Assembly (NCBI GenBank): GCA_963769665.1
Contig: CAVYMQ010000002.1
Location: 402,787-466,786, forward strand
From: JACCTU01 sp963769665
GTDB taxonomy: Bacteria > Actinomycetota > Thermoleophilia > Gaiellales > Gaiellaceae
Reading direction: 5' to 3'
DNA: 64,000 bases
Part shown: positions 23,077 through 35,474 of the stretch, in pieces
Layout of the letters: each line of letters starts with the position of its first letter
How positions within the stretch are numbered: the first letter of the stretch is position 1
The notes under the pieces: generated by a model
The model's database searches: none
Seen by the model: only the letters and a program-made list of their open reading frames with translations
Told to the model about the DNA's origin: nothing
Made by a program: the position numbers and the translations under genes

Positions 23077-24426
23077 ATGCGAAGAGTGACCATTGCAGTA
23101 CTCGCGCTCGCGGCGGCGGCTATCGTCGCTGTAGTGCTGGGGGGCCCGGCGCCAAACGCCGGCAAGGCCTCGAGCCATCGCGAGGCGCCGTCGATCTCGG
23201 AAGACCCGACGGCGGACAACACCGACCTGTACGCGTTCCGCAGCCCGGATCGTCCGGACACGGTCACGATCATCTCGAACGTCATCCCGGCGGAAGATCC
23301 AGCCGCGGGGCCGATGTACTACGAGTTCTCGCCGTCGGCCCGTTACAACGTCTACCTCGACCGAAGCGGGGACGGCCGCGCGGAGATCACGTACCGCTTC
23401 AGCTTCCGTCCGAGCACGCGGGTCGCGTTCCTGCGGAACACGGTGCAGCCGTACACGGTGACTCGGATCGAGAACGGCCGCTCGCAGGTCGTTGCAACAG
23501 GGAACACGCCGCCGAACAACATCGGCCCGCGCACGACCCCCGGTTACCGGCAGCTCGCGCAGAACGCCGTAGGGCAGCTCGCGGGCGGCGGCCTGGTCTT
23601 CGCAGGCCAACGTGATGACGCGTTCTTCGGCGACATCGGAGCGATCTTCGACTCGCTCGGCTTCCGTCGCGGGACGGGGAACGCAGGGGGTGGCAAGGAC
23701 TTCTTCGCCGGCTACGGCGTGCACACCATCTCGCTGCAACTGCCGATTGCGAGCTTGGCCGACCCTGACGGGATCGTCGGCGTCTGGACGTCGGTCGATC
23801 GTCAGCAGCTCCGCGTTCAGACCGTCACGAAGAAGGTGCGCGGCAAGAACGTCAAGAGCACGGTCGTCAGCCGTCCGTGGGTGCAAGTCTCCCGCCTCGG
23901 CAACCCGCTCGTCAACGAGGTGATCATCCCGACCGCGCAGAAGGACGCGTGGAACCGGAGCATCCCGAGCGGCGACTCGCGCTACGTCGGGCTCTACACG
24001 CAGCCCGTCCTCGCAGCGCTGATCAACCAGCTCTACCCCGGTGTCGTCAACGCGCCCGAGCAGAACCGCGACGATCTCGTCTCGGTGCTCCTCACGGGCG
24101 TGCCGAACCTGAACTTCACCGGCCAGACGCAGGCGGACATGCTTCGCCTGAACCTCTCGATCGCGCCGACCTCGGCCGTTGGAGCAGGTAACCGCCTCGG
24201 CGTCTTCGGCAACGACCTCGCGGGCTTCCCGAACGGGCGGCGCCTCGAGGACGACGTGATCGACATCGCCGAGCGTGCGGTTGCCGGGAAGCTGAAGGGC
24301 AACGCGAACGCTGACGCGCTGGGCGACGGCGTGAACGCGAACGACGTGCCGTTCCTGACGACGTTCCCGTATCAGGCCGATCCGTTCAGCGGCTTCGACA
24401 ACACGAAGGGCCAGCAGAAGCCGTGA
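23077..24426 (+). CDS. Secreted DUF4331 protein
   Basis: A 449-residue exported protein of the DUF4331 family. After a signal peptide (VTIAVLALAAAAIVAVVLGG) comes the family hallmark SSHREAPSISEDPTADNTDL, then YAFRSPDRPDTVTIISN and a repeat-like beta architecture to the end. Function of the family is not established. Some members are found in stress- or copper-related operons. ATG 23077 is chosen because GGAGAGGGGAG precedes it and the signal peptide starts directly; an upstream in-frame start at 23023 adds 18 unsupported residues. The stop overlaps the GTG of the TPR gene. It is driven by a predicted ECF promoter. Confidence 0.9.
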   Translation: MRRVTIAVLALAAAAIVAVVLGGPAPNAGKASSHREAPSISEDPTADNTDLYAFRSPDRPDTVTIISNVIPAEDPAAGPMYYEFSPSARYNVYLDRSGDGRAEITYRFSFRPSTRVAFLRNTVQPYTVTRIENGRSQVVATGNTPPNNIGPRTTPGYRQLAQNAVGQLAGGGLVFAGQRDDAFFGDIGAIFDSLGFRRGTGNAGGGKDFFAGYGVHTISLQLPIASLADPDGIVGVWTSVDRQQLRVQTVTKKVRGKNVKSTVVSRPWVQVSRLGNPLVNEVIIPTAQKDAWNRSIPSGDSRYVGLYTQPVLAALINQLYPGVVNAPEQNRDDLVSVLLTGVPNLNFTGQTQADMLRLNLSIAPTSAVGAGNRLGVFGNDLAGFPNGRRLEDDVIDIAERAVAGKLKGNANADALGDGVNANDVPFLTTFPYQADPFSGFDNTKGQQKP

Positions 24427-25643
24427 CGATCGGAGCAGGTCTGACGAGCAGAAGCCGCCTTCTGGCGGCAGGGACGGTGGCGGCGATCGCCGCCACCGTC
24501 CTCCTGTTCGGCGGCGTCGTCGGCCAAGACACGGCCGCCCGACCAGAGCCGTTCGCAGCCGAGGCCGAGGTGAAACGCGGTTACGCGGAGCTCGAGCTCG
24601 CTCGTGTCCGCGTCGACCCGTCGCGGTACCCCGTCGCCGAGGCGCGGTTCCGCGAGGGTCTACGGATCGGCGGAGCCGACGCGTTGGCGCTTCGCGGACT
24701 GGCGGGCCTCGCCGCAGCACGGCATCGGTTCGACCAGTCGCTCGAGCTCGCGCAGCGAGCGCGGAAGCTTGACCCGACGAACGCGGCGGTCTACGGGCTG
24801 ATCGGCGATGCGAGCCTCGAGCTCGGTCGCTTCCCGCAGGCGATCGAGGCGTTCGACCGGATGATGTCGCTGAAGCCGACGCCGTCCGGCTACGCGCGGG
24901 TCTCCTACGCTCGCGAGCTGCTCGGCGAACGCGACGGCGCGATCGAGGCGATGCAGATGTCGGCCGATGCGGCGGGCCACTCTGAGCCGGCCGCGTGGGC
25001 GCTGACCCACCTCGGCAACCTGCAGGTGGGAACGGGCGCGCTTGCGCTCGGCGTGCAGCAGTATCGTGCCGCGCTCGCGCGTGTTCCCGCGTACGCACCT
25101 GCGCTCGTCGGCCTTGCGGACGTCGCGCAGCGGCGAGGGGAACGAGCACGGGCGGAGCGGCTGCTTCGCCGGGCGTTGGCGCAGGTCGACGATCCCGGCG
25201 CGTCCGCGACGCTCGGCGACGTCGTCGCAGAGCAGGGGCGCACGGCCGAGGCAAACGACTGGTACCGGCGCTCACTCGCGCTCGAGACGAAGTTCGCCCG
25301 CTACGGCGGGCGCAACCAGATCGAGACGGCGCTGTTCGACCTCGACCACGACAGAAGACTCGCAGACGCGCTCGAGCGTGCGCGGGTCGGCCTGCGTTTC
25401 CGGCCGGGCGTCGAGGGTCTTCACACCTACGCGTGGGCGCTGTACAAGAATGGCCGCTGCGCAGAGGCGGTTCCGTATTCGGATCGTGCCCTCGCGCTGG
25501 CACCCACCGACACCGGCGCGCTGTATCACCGTTCGCTGATCGAGAGCTGTCTCGGGAACGGCAAGGAGGCTGCGCGATACGCGTCGCGAGTGCACTCGCT
25601 CGACCCGACGTTCAACGCACCGTCCGCGTTCCGTCTTCGCTGA
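24423..25643 (+). CDS. TPR-repeat protein with N-terminal membrane anchor
   Basis: A 406-residue protein built of tandem tetratricopeptide-like repeats (for example ELAQRARKLDPTNAAVYGLI and ALVGLADVAQRRGERARAER), with a hydrophobic N-terminal segment (GTVAAIAATVLLFGGVVG) that is an anchor or signal. TPR proteins mediate protein contacts, and no enzymatic motif is seen. GTG 24423 overlaps the TGA of DUF4331 (GTGA), so the two are translationally coupled and probably form a complex outside the membrane. The pairing of DUF4331 with a TPR protein under an ECF promoter is the main functional clue. Confidence 0.82.
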   Translation: MTIGAGLTSRSRLLAAGTVAAIAATVLLFGGVVGQDTAARPEPFAAEAEVKRGYAELELARVRVDPSRYPVAEARFREGLRIGGADALALRGLAGLAAARHRFDQSLELAQRARKLDPTNAAVYGLIGDASLELGRFPQAIEAFDRMMSLKPTPSGYARVSYARELLGERDGAIEAMQMSADAAGHSEPAAWALTHLGNLQVGTGALALGVQQYRAALARVPAYAPALVGLADVAQRRGERARAERLLRRALAQVDDPGASATLGDVVAEQGRTAEANDWYRRSLALETKFARYGGRNQIETALFDLDHDRRLADALERARVGLRFRPGVEGLHTYAWALYKNGRCAEAVPYSDRALALAPTDTGALYHRSLIESCLGNGKEAARYASRVHSLDPTFNAPSAFRLR

Positions 25644-25682
25644 GCCGTCTTCGCGCTCCGGGCGACCCGATAACCTCGCGCG

Positions 25683-26825
25683 GTGGGGATCGAGTCGCTG
25701 ACCCGGAACGCCGTCGACGTCCTGCCTGAGGGCGGGCTCGAGAGCAAGCTCGCGCTCGGGCGGCCGCTGCGGGTGAAGCTGGGGATCGACGTCACCGCGC
25801 CGCACATCCACATCGGCAACGGGATCCCGCTGCAGCGGATGCGCGCCTTCCAGGACGAGGGCAACACGGGCGTCCTGATCGTCGGCGACTACACGGCGCG
25901 GATCGGCGATCCCTCCGGGGCCTCGGCCGAGCGCCCGATGATCGCGCCCGAGGAGATCGACCGGATGGCCGCGCGCTTCTTCGAGTCCGCGTACACGATC
26001 CTCGATCCCGAGCGGACCGAGGTGCGGTTCAACGGCGAGTGGCTGGGTGAGCTCGATTTCGCCGGCGTGTTGCGGCTGACGCGGACAACAACGGTGGCGC
26101 GACTCCTCGAGCGCGACGACTTCTCGAAGCGATTCACCGCGCAGCAGCCGATCTCGGTGTCGGAGCTCCTCTACCCACTGATGCAGGCGTACGACTCGGT
26201 GGCGATCGAGGCCGACGTCGAGCTCGGCGGCACCGACCAGCTCTACAACCTGCTCGCCGGCCGAGAGGTGATGGAGGCCTACGGGCTCGAGCCGCAGGTG
26301 GTGCTCACGACGCCGTTGATCGACTCGTGGGACGGCTCGAAGATGAGCGGCTCGAAGGGCAACTACATCGCGCTCGTGGAGGACCCGAACGAGCAGTTCG
26401 GCAAGGCGATGCGGCTTCCGGACGAGTTGCTGGAGACCTACACGCGACTCGTCATGGAGTCCGACAAACGGCCGTCAGACCCGCTCGAGGCGAAGCTCGC
26501 GCTCGCCCGCTTCATCGTCACCCGCGCGCACGGCCCGGACGCCGCCCGCGCTGCCGAGGAGCATTTCACCCGGGTCGTGCGGGAGGGGCACGCCCCGGAC
26601 GAGGTTCTCGAGGTCGGGCTGCCGCGGGCCGACCCGGTCCACCTGCCCCGGCTGCTCGTCGACAGCCTGGAGATCGGCTCTGCGAGCGAGGCCCGCCGAC
26701 TGATCGGCCAGGGTGCCGTCCGTCTGGACGGGGAGGTCGTGACGGAGCTGGACGTGCCCCGGGAGCAGCTCGAGGGACGGCTCCTGCAGGTGGGGAAACG
26801 CCGATTCGCCCGCTTGACACCATAG
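25683..26825 (+). CDS. tyrS: Tyrosyl-tRNA synthetase
   Basis: Charges tRNA-Tyr. Class I motifs are HIGNG (about residue 40; HIGH variant) and KMSGSKGN (about 220-227). The tyrosine site has YPLMQAYDSVAIEADVELGG and TDQLYNLLAGR. A C-terminal S4 RNA-binding domain is present (EASEARRLIGQGAVRLDGEVV-like region). The 380-residue size is somewhat shorter than E. coli TyrS and fits the actinobacterial/TyrZ-like type. GTG 25683 follows TAACCT (25671-25676) by 6 nt, a leaderless start; only 39 bp separate it from the previous gene, leaving no room for a T-box. The rrn promoter -35 lies within its last codons. Confidence 0.93.
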   Translation: MGIESLTRNAVDVLPEGGLESKLALGRPLRVKLGIDVTAPHIHIGNGIPLQRMRAFQDEGNTGVLIVGDYTARIGDPSGASAERPMIAPEEIDRMAARFFESAYTILDPERTEVRFNGEWLGELDFAGVLRLTRTTTVARLLERDDFSKRFTAQQPISVSELLYPLMQAYDSVAIEADVELGGTDQLYNLLAGREVMEAYGLEPQVVLTTPLIDSWDGSKMSGSKGNYIALVEDPNEQFGKAMRLPDELLETYTRLVMESDKRPSDPLEAKLALARFIVTRAHGPDAARAAEEHFTRVVREGHAPDEVLEVGLPRADPVHLPRLLVDSLEIGSASEARRLIGQGAVRLDGEVVTELDVPREQLEGRLLQVGKRRFARLTP

Positions 26826-26841
26826 GGCCCACTGCTACACT
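26814..26841 (+). promoter_or_regulatory. Strong sigma70-type promoter at the 3' end of tyrS (rrn promoter)
   Basis: TTGACA (26814-26819), 16-nt spacer, TACACT (26836-26841). It is the best consensus promoter in the window and lies over the last codons and stop of tyrS. No other promoter is evident between it and 16S rRNA, so it likely drives the rRNA operon, unless the hairpin downstream marks a separate short RNA. Confidence 0.7.
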
Positions 26842-26944
26842 TCCCCGGCTGCCCGAGAGGGTGGTCGTTCGAAGGTCCCTGTCCCGACGACAACTGGAGT
26901 GCCTCAGAGGAATCGGATACGACCGTTGTTCCGAGCTTCACGAG

Positions 26945-26973
26945 GCCCTCTGGCGCGAGTCGGGGGCTTTTTT
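26945..26973 (+). terminator. Terminator-like hairpin in the rRNA leader, with alternative pairing
   Basis: GCCCTC (26945-26950) pairs with GGGGGC (26962-26967), followed by six Ts (26968-26973). The same CCCTCT strand (26946-26951) can instead pair with AGAGGG at 26856-26861 near the transcript start. GGTCGT (26863-26868) also pairs with ACGACC (26919-26924). This is an attenuator-like choice, or the 3' end of a small RNA of about 125 nt. Confidence 0.5.
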
Positions 26974-27145
26974 ACGGCCCACCTCCAGTAGCGCGGTCTT
27001 TGAAAACTCAACAGTGTTCGAAACGTCGAGACCTCGAAGCCTTCGGGCTGTCGAGGCTTAACAATCCCGTCGATCCTTTCGGGGATCGACCTTTGAGCAC
27101 AAGCTCATCGCTGAAGGCTTGGCCGGCTTGCCGGTCAAAACACCT
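26974..27145 (+). other. 16S leader with boxA-like and processing-stem sequence
   Basis: Holds a boxA-like TCTTTGAAAAC (26997-27007). AAAACTCAACAGTGTTC (27003-27019) is exactly complementary over 17 bp to 28804-28820 after 16S, so these form the RNase III processing stalk of the 16S precursor. A second GC hairpin lies around 27063-27090 (GATC-rich arms). No gene is seen here. Confidence 0.7.
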
Positions 27146-28693
<1,548 letters not shown>

Positions 28694-28927
28694 TAGGGAA
28701 TACCGGAGCTCTTACTCCGGTGGGCACCCGACTCGTTTGATGGCTGTTCGTTTGCCGTCCGATGCTCGGGCTCGCCTAGAAACTACGTCGACCTCGAGGT
28801 GGAGAACACTGTTGAGTTTTGAGAGACCGCGCGATGCCGGCGAGGCATGGGCGGTCGATCTGCTGGGTGGGCGTCGTCCCGCGCGCACCTTGAAAACTCC
28901 ATAGCGATGAAACACGGGTTCTCTTCT
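28694..28927 (+). other. 16S-23S spacer without tRNA genes
   Basis: No tRNA-Ile or tRNA-Ala cloverleaf is found in the 234-nt spacer. It contains the right arm of the 16S stalk (28804-28820) and the left arm of the 23S stalk, AAAACTCCATAGCGA (28893-28907). The latter pairs over 15 bp with 31926-31940. Both arms share TTGAAAACTC. Confidence 0.8.
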
Positions 28928-31910
<2,983 letters not shown>

Positions 31911-31972
31911 GAGAACTCGTGCTAGTCGCTATGGAGTTTTGAAGGTGTGTGGAGACACGCGCCCTTGACAAC
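31911..31972 (+). other. 23S-5S spacer with right arm of the 23S stalk
   Basis: TCGCTATGGAGTTTT (31926-31940) closes the 23S processing stem with 28893-28907. No tRNA or ORF is present. Confidence 0.65.
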
Positions 31973-32089
<117 letters not shown>

Positions 32090-32094
32090 TCTTT

Positions 32095-32127
32095 GAACGC
32101 CCGCCTCGTGCGGGCGTTCGTCTTTCT
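32095..32127 (+). terminator. Intrinsic terminator of the rRNA operon
   Basis: GAACGCCCGC (32095-32104) and GCGGGCGTTC (32110-32119) form a perfect 10-bp stem with loop CTCGT, followed by the T-rich tail GTCTTTCT. It directly follows 5S rRNA. The tail overlaps the -10 box of the next gene. Confidence 0.88.
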
Positions 32128-32139
32128 AGACTCGCAAGC

Positions 32140-32646
32140 GTGGAGCTCCGCGACGGCGATCTCACGCTCAGGCCGTTCACCCTCGACGACGTGCCGGCGA
32201 TCACGCACGCCTGCCAGGACGCCGAGATCCAGCGCTGGATCCCCGTGATCCCCCGGCCGTACACCGACGCGGACGCCCGCAGCTTCGTGACGGCGGAGGA
32301 TCTCGGCCATCAGTTCGCCATCGTCGAGCAAGGCGGGCTGATCGGCTCGATCGGCATGCGTGTGAACCAGTTCGGGACGGGCCACATCGGCTACTGGTGC
32401 GCCAAGGAAGCTCGCGGGCGTGGGCTGACCCCGCGTGCGCTTCGGCTCGTCGCGCGGTTCGGGCTGGAGGAGCTCGGTCTCGGCCGGCTCGAGCTGATCA
32501 CCGACCCGGACAACGTCTCCTCGCAGCGGGTGGCCGAGAAGGTGGGCTTTAGGCGAGAGGCGGTCCTGCGCTCGCATCTGCTCCATCCCGACGGCCGCCG
32601 CCGCGACTCGGTCATGTTCTCGCTTCTGCCCGGCGAGCTCCGCTGA
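32140..32646 (+). CDS. GNAT-family N-acetyltransferase (RimJ/RimL-like)
   Basis: Acetyl-CoA-dependent transferase, cytosolic, 168 residues. The N-terminal LTLRPFTLDDVPAI is typical of the RimJ/RimL-like GNAT_3 group. IGYWCAKEARGRGLTPRALRL is the acetyl-CoA-binding motif A (GRG), and LELITDPDNVSSQRVAEKVGF is the late conserved segment. GTG 32140 has TAGACT (32127-32132) 7 nt upstream, a leaderless start; longer in-frame extension would run back into 5S rRNA and is rejected. The target is unknown (ribosomal protein N-terminus or small molecule). The stop overlaps the CTG start of the next gene (CTGA). Confidence 0.88.
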   Translation: MELRDGDLTLRPFTLDDVPAITHACQDAEIQRWIPVIPRPYTDADARSFVTAEDLGHQFAIVEQGGLIGSIGMRVNQFGTGHIGYWCAKEARGRGLTPRALRLVARFGLEELGLGRLELITDPDNVSSQRVAEKVGFRREAVLRSHLLHPDGRRRDSVMFSLLPGELR

Positions 32647-33791
32647 GCAGCAGCCCGCGTCTCGAGCGCGACGAGCTCACGCGCCTCTGCTACTGGATGC
32701 TCGGCCTCTGGGGCTTCATGCTCTACGCGCTTGGGCCGGCGCTGCCCGCCCTTCGAGAACAGCTCGACGTCTCGCGTGCAGTCGTCAGCCTGCACACGAC
32801 CCTGATCGCGGTCGGGGCGATCGCGGTCGGGATCGCCGGCGATCGGTTCGTGGTGCGTGTCGGGCGTCGCGCCGCCTTCTGGGTCGCCGCAGGCGGGATC
32901 GCGTGCGGCGCGCTGTTGCTCGCGGCGGGGGGCGCCCTCGCCGTGACGCTGCCGGCCGCCGCACTGCTCGGGATCGCGGGGGCACTCGTCGTCACGACGC
33001 TCCAGGCAGCACTCGCCGATCGCCACGGACCGTTGGCACCGGTGGCGCTCGTCGAGGCGAACGCGATCGCGACCGGGCTCGGAGTGCTGGCGCTCGTCGC
33101 GGTCGCGGTGGCGATCTGGGCAGGCTCGGACTGGCGTGCGGTCTTCGTCGCGGCCGCGCTCCTCGCAGTCCCCGCGATGGCGATCGCGTACGGCTCGGTC
33201 TGCTTCCCGGCGGCACCGGAGCTCCCGCACGACCACGAGCCGGGACTGCCGCGCCCGTACTGGTTCTACTGGTTCGCGCTCCTGCTGTTCGTCGCGATCG
33301 AGTTCTGCGTCGTGTTCTGGAGCACCGACTATCTGGAGTCCGAGCGCGATCTCTCGGACTCCAGCGCTGCGGCGGCATCGAGTGTGTTCCTGATCGGCAT
33401 GACCGTTGGTCGCGCGCTCGGCGGGCCGTTGACCCGGCGCTTCGGGTCGGAGCGGCTCATCGCCGTGGCGCTGGCCGTCGCCGCGGCCGGGTTCGGCGTC
33501 TTCTGGCTCGTGCCGTCGTCGGCTGTTGCGGTCGTCGGGCTCGGAGTCACGGGCTCGGGCGTGTCGCTGCTCTACCCGCTCACACTCGCGCTCGCGATCG
33601 CCGCGGCCGGAGGGCGAACCGACTCGGCGTCTTCGCGCGCGGCATTCGCTGCGGGGATCGCTATCGCCGTCGCGCCGTTCGTGCTCGGCGGTCTTGCCGA
33701 CATCAGTGACCTGCAGGTCGCGTACGCGATCGTCCCGGCGCTCCTCGGGCTCGGTGCGGTCGCGCTCGCCGCCGCGGGTCGCCGCGGCTAG
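32643..33791 (+). CDS. MFS transporter, apparent CTG start
   Basis: Major facilitator permease of about 382 residues with roughly 11-12 membrane segments (for example WMLGLWGFMLYALGPALPAL). The loop GDRFVVRVGRRAAF is the A-motif between helices 2 and 3, and the second half has GPLTRRFGSERLI. Substrate unknown. The first in-frame ATG (32697) lies inside helix 1, so the likely start is CTG 32643, overlapping the TGA of the GNAT gene (CTGA) and giving SSSPRLERDELTRLCYW. This repeats the CTGA arrangement at 16013. The stop overlaps a convergent M48 peptidase stop by 4 nt. Confidence 0.82.
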   Translation: MSSSPRLERDELTRLCYWMLGLWGFMLYALGPALPALREQLDVSRAVVSLHTTLIAVGAIAVGIAGDRFVVRVGRRAAFWVAAGGIACGALLLAAGGALAVTLPAAALLGIAGALVVTTLQAALADRHGPLAPVALVEANAIATGLGVLALVAVAVAIWAGSDWRAVFVAAALLAVPAMAIAYGSVCFPAAPELPHDHEPGLPRPYWFYWFALLLFVAIEFCVVFWSTDYLESERDLSDSSAAAASSVFLIGMTVGRALGGPLTRRFGSERLIAVALAVAAAGFGVFWLVPSSAVAVVGLGVTGSGVSLLYPLTLALAIAAAGGRTDSASSRAAFAAGIAIAVAPFVLGGLADISDLQVAYAIVPALLGLGAVALAAAGRRG

Positions 33792-34624
33792 GCCGCGCGC
33801 AGCTTCTCGCGCCAGTCCGGGTCGAGCTCGCGAAGCCGCCGGACGCGTTCTTCGGTCGGCGGGTGCGTGCCGAACATTGCTGCGAGCCCGGTCGGCTCGA
33901 AAGGGTTGATCGTGTAGAGGGGCTCGGTGGCTGGATTCGCGCGGAACTCGACCAGCTCGCCCGCGAGCTCGAGACGCAGCAACGCGTCGGCGATGCCGTG
34001 CGGCGACTCACAGAGCTGAGCCGCGTACCGGTCTGCGGCGAACTCGCGCTTGGGCGAGAGCAGGAGGTGGACCGGCGCCGCGGCGATCGGTCCGAGCACG
34101 AAGAGCAAGAGGCGCTGGAGCGCGCCGCCGATCCGCGTCGCCTCGACAAGCGCTGCGGCGAAGACGACGACGCCTTCCTGCGTGACGATGTCGCGGGCGC
34201 GAACATGTGCGAGCTCGTGCGCGAGCACGCCCTCGAGCTCCGCCGGCGGCGCAGCGCCGAGCAACCCGCGCGAGACGGCGATCGCCGAGCCGCGGGGCCC
34301 GCGGCCGGCCGCGAACGCGCGAGGGTGACCGTCCGGGATCACGTACAGCTTCGGCTTCGCGACGTTCGCGCGCGCTGCCAGTCGCTCGAGTGTGAAGTGG
34401 ACGAGGGGCGCCTCCGCGAGTGCGAGCTCGCGGGCCCCGACCATCCCCATGACGACTCGATCGGCGTACCAGTACGCCGCTGCCGTCGCGAGCAGCGAGC
34501 AGAAGACGACGCTCGAGAGGAGCGGGTAGCCGCCGCCCGACCAGCCGAGCAGGCCGAGGCCTGCGCACAGCACCAGCACGAATCCCCAGACCTTGAGCAG
34601 GTTCCGGGTCGCCGCGAGTCGCAT
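33788..34624 (-). CDS. HtpX-like M48 zinc metalloprotease
   Basis: Membrane-bound quality-control protease. The 278-residue protein has two N-terminal hydrophobic helices, VLAHELAHVRARD with the HExxH zinc site, a hydrophobic stretch VVVFAAALVEATRIGGAL, then LSPKREFAADRYAAQL (the third zinc-ligand Glu region) and the C-terminal GTHPPTEERVRRL. This is the standard HtpX architecture and length. It converges with the MFS gene, sharing 4 nt at the stops, and lies 4 nt downstream of the 80-residue ORF on the same strand. Expected role is degradation of damaged membrane proteins. Confidence 0.9.
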   Translation of the reverse strand: MRLAATRNLLKVWGFVLVLCAGLGLLGWSGGGYPLLSSVVFCSLLATAAAYWYADRVVMGMVGARELALAEAPLVHFTLERLAARANVAKPKLYVIPDGHPRAFAAGRGPRGSAIAVSRGLLGAAPPAELEGVLAHELAHVRARDIVTQEGVVVFAAALVEATRIGGALQRLLLFVLGPIAAAPVHLLLSPKREFAADRYAAQLCESPHGIADALLRLELAGELVEFRANPATEPLYTINPFEPTGLAAMFGTHPPTEERVRRLRELDPDWREKLRAA

Positions 34625-34628
34625 TCCG

Positions 34629-34871
34629 CTAGGTGTCTTCGCGCTCGTCCTCGAGCCCGCGTGGCGGCCAGTCGGGCTCGGGTGCGTCGCAACGGCTCGA
34701 GCAGTGGAGCGAGGCGATGTTCTGGAGCGGGACGAGAATGTGCCCGTTGAGCTCGATGTGGGCGACGTCCTCGATGTAGCAGTAGGCGGTCAGGACGCCT
34801 TCCTGGTACTCGCCCCCGAAGAGCGCGATCTCGACCTGCTCGCCCTTGTACTTGTTCGTGTAGTCCTCCAC
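34629..34871 (-). CDS. Small conserved hypothetical protein (80 aa)
   Basis: A short soluble protein of unknown family. NKYKGEQVEIALFGGEYQEG and AYCYIEDVAHIELNGHILVP read as a small beta-barrel pattern, and the C-terminus has a CSSRC motif and an acidic tail. The GTG start at 34871 is supported by TAGACT on the minus strand (34885-34880) 8 nt upstream, inside the end of the histidine-phosphatase gene. The gap to the M48 gene downstream is 4 nt, so the two are probably co-transcribed. The codon pattern is like its neighbours, which argues for a real gene. Confidence 0.66.
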   Translation of the reverse strand: MEDYTNKYKGEQVEIALFGGEYQEGVLTAYCYIEDVAHIELNGHILVPLQNIASLHCSSRCDAPEPDWPPRGLEDEREDT

Positions 34872-34877
34872 CGGCGG

Positions 34878-35456
34878 TCAGTCTATCGGCGCGAGTTTTC
34901 CCTCCCGAACGGCAAATCGGGACACGGAGCAGTTGGCCACGGCCGGGATCGACCGGTGATCGCGGACGTAGTCGAGGCCGGTCGCGAGCGCGTGGACGAC
35001 CCGGATCGCGCCCCCGTGGCTCACCACGAGCACGTCCTCGCCGGGGTGCTGCGGCACGATCTCTTCGACGAAGCTCCCGACCCTGGCCGCGAAGGCCTCG
35101 AACTGCTCGGCGTCGTGCGCGCCCGCGCCGATTCCTTCGCGCCAGCGCCGCTGCTCATCCGGAAAGGACGCCTCGATCTCCTCGGCGGTCCGGCCTTCCC
35201 AGGAGCCGAAGCCGCGCTCGCGCAGGCGCGGGTCGAGTCGAACGTCGAGGCCGAGGCGCTCGGCGATGATCCCGGCGGTCTCGCTCGCGCGTGCGAGGTC
35301 GCTCGAATAGAGGGCGTCGACCGGCTCGAGTTCGTCCGCGAGCCGGCGCGCCTGGTCGCGGCCGGCCTCGTTCAGCGCAGTGTCCGAGTGGCCCTGCCAG
35401 CGGTGTTGTGCGTTCCAGTCCGTCTCACCGTGGCGCACGAGGATGAGCGTCGTCAC
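34878..35456 (-). CDS. Histidine phosphatase (phosphoglycerate mutase-like)
   Basis: Branch 1/2 histidine-phosphatase fold, 192 residues. LILVRHGETDWN contains the phosphorylated His (RHG), then RWQGHSDTALNEAGRDQARRL, LYSSDLARASETAGIIAERLG, RERGFGSWEGRTAEEI and VLVVSHGGAIRV (second His). This is the class that includes cobalamin- and sugar-phosphate phosphatases as well as small PGMs, so the substrate is open. GTG 35456 sits 7 nt from a -10 box TACGTT (35469-35464 on the minus strand), giving a leaderless transcript divergent from the SDR gene. Confidence 0.88.
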   Translation of the reverse strand: MTTLILVRHGETDWNAQHRWQGHSDTALNEAGRDQARRLADELEPVDALYSSDLARASETAGIIAERLGLDVRLDPRLRERGFGSWEGRTAEEIEASFPDEQRRWREGIGAGAHDAEQFEAFAARVGSFVEEIVPQHPGEDVLVVSHGGAIRVVHALATGLDYVRDHRSIPAVANCSVSRFAVREGKLAPID

Positions 35457-35474
35457 GCCGGGTAACGTAGCCCG
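35457..35474. promoter_or_regulatory. Overlapping divergent leaderless promoters
   Basis: An 18-bp gap holds -10 boxes for both directions that overlap by five bases: TAACGT (35463-35468) toward the SDR ATG 35475 (gap 6 nt), and its minus-strand counterpart TACGTT toward GTG 35456 (gap 7 nt). The two polymerase footprints exclude each other, so expression of the two genes may be mutually exclusive. Confidence 0.6.

Noticed and set aside
22933..25503. 856-codon open frame on the minus strand opposite DUF4331 and TPR genes.
   Set aside because: Arg/Pro-rich composition typical of the shadow frame of GC-rich coding DNA; the plus-strand genes have clear family motifs.
25644..25682. T-box leader before tyrS.
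   Set aside because: Only 39 nt are available, and a -10 box lies 6 nt before the GTG, so there is no leader.
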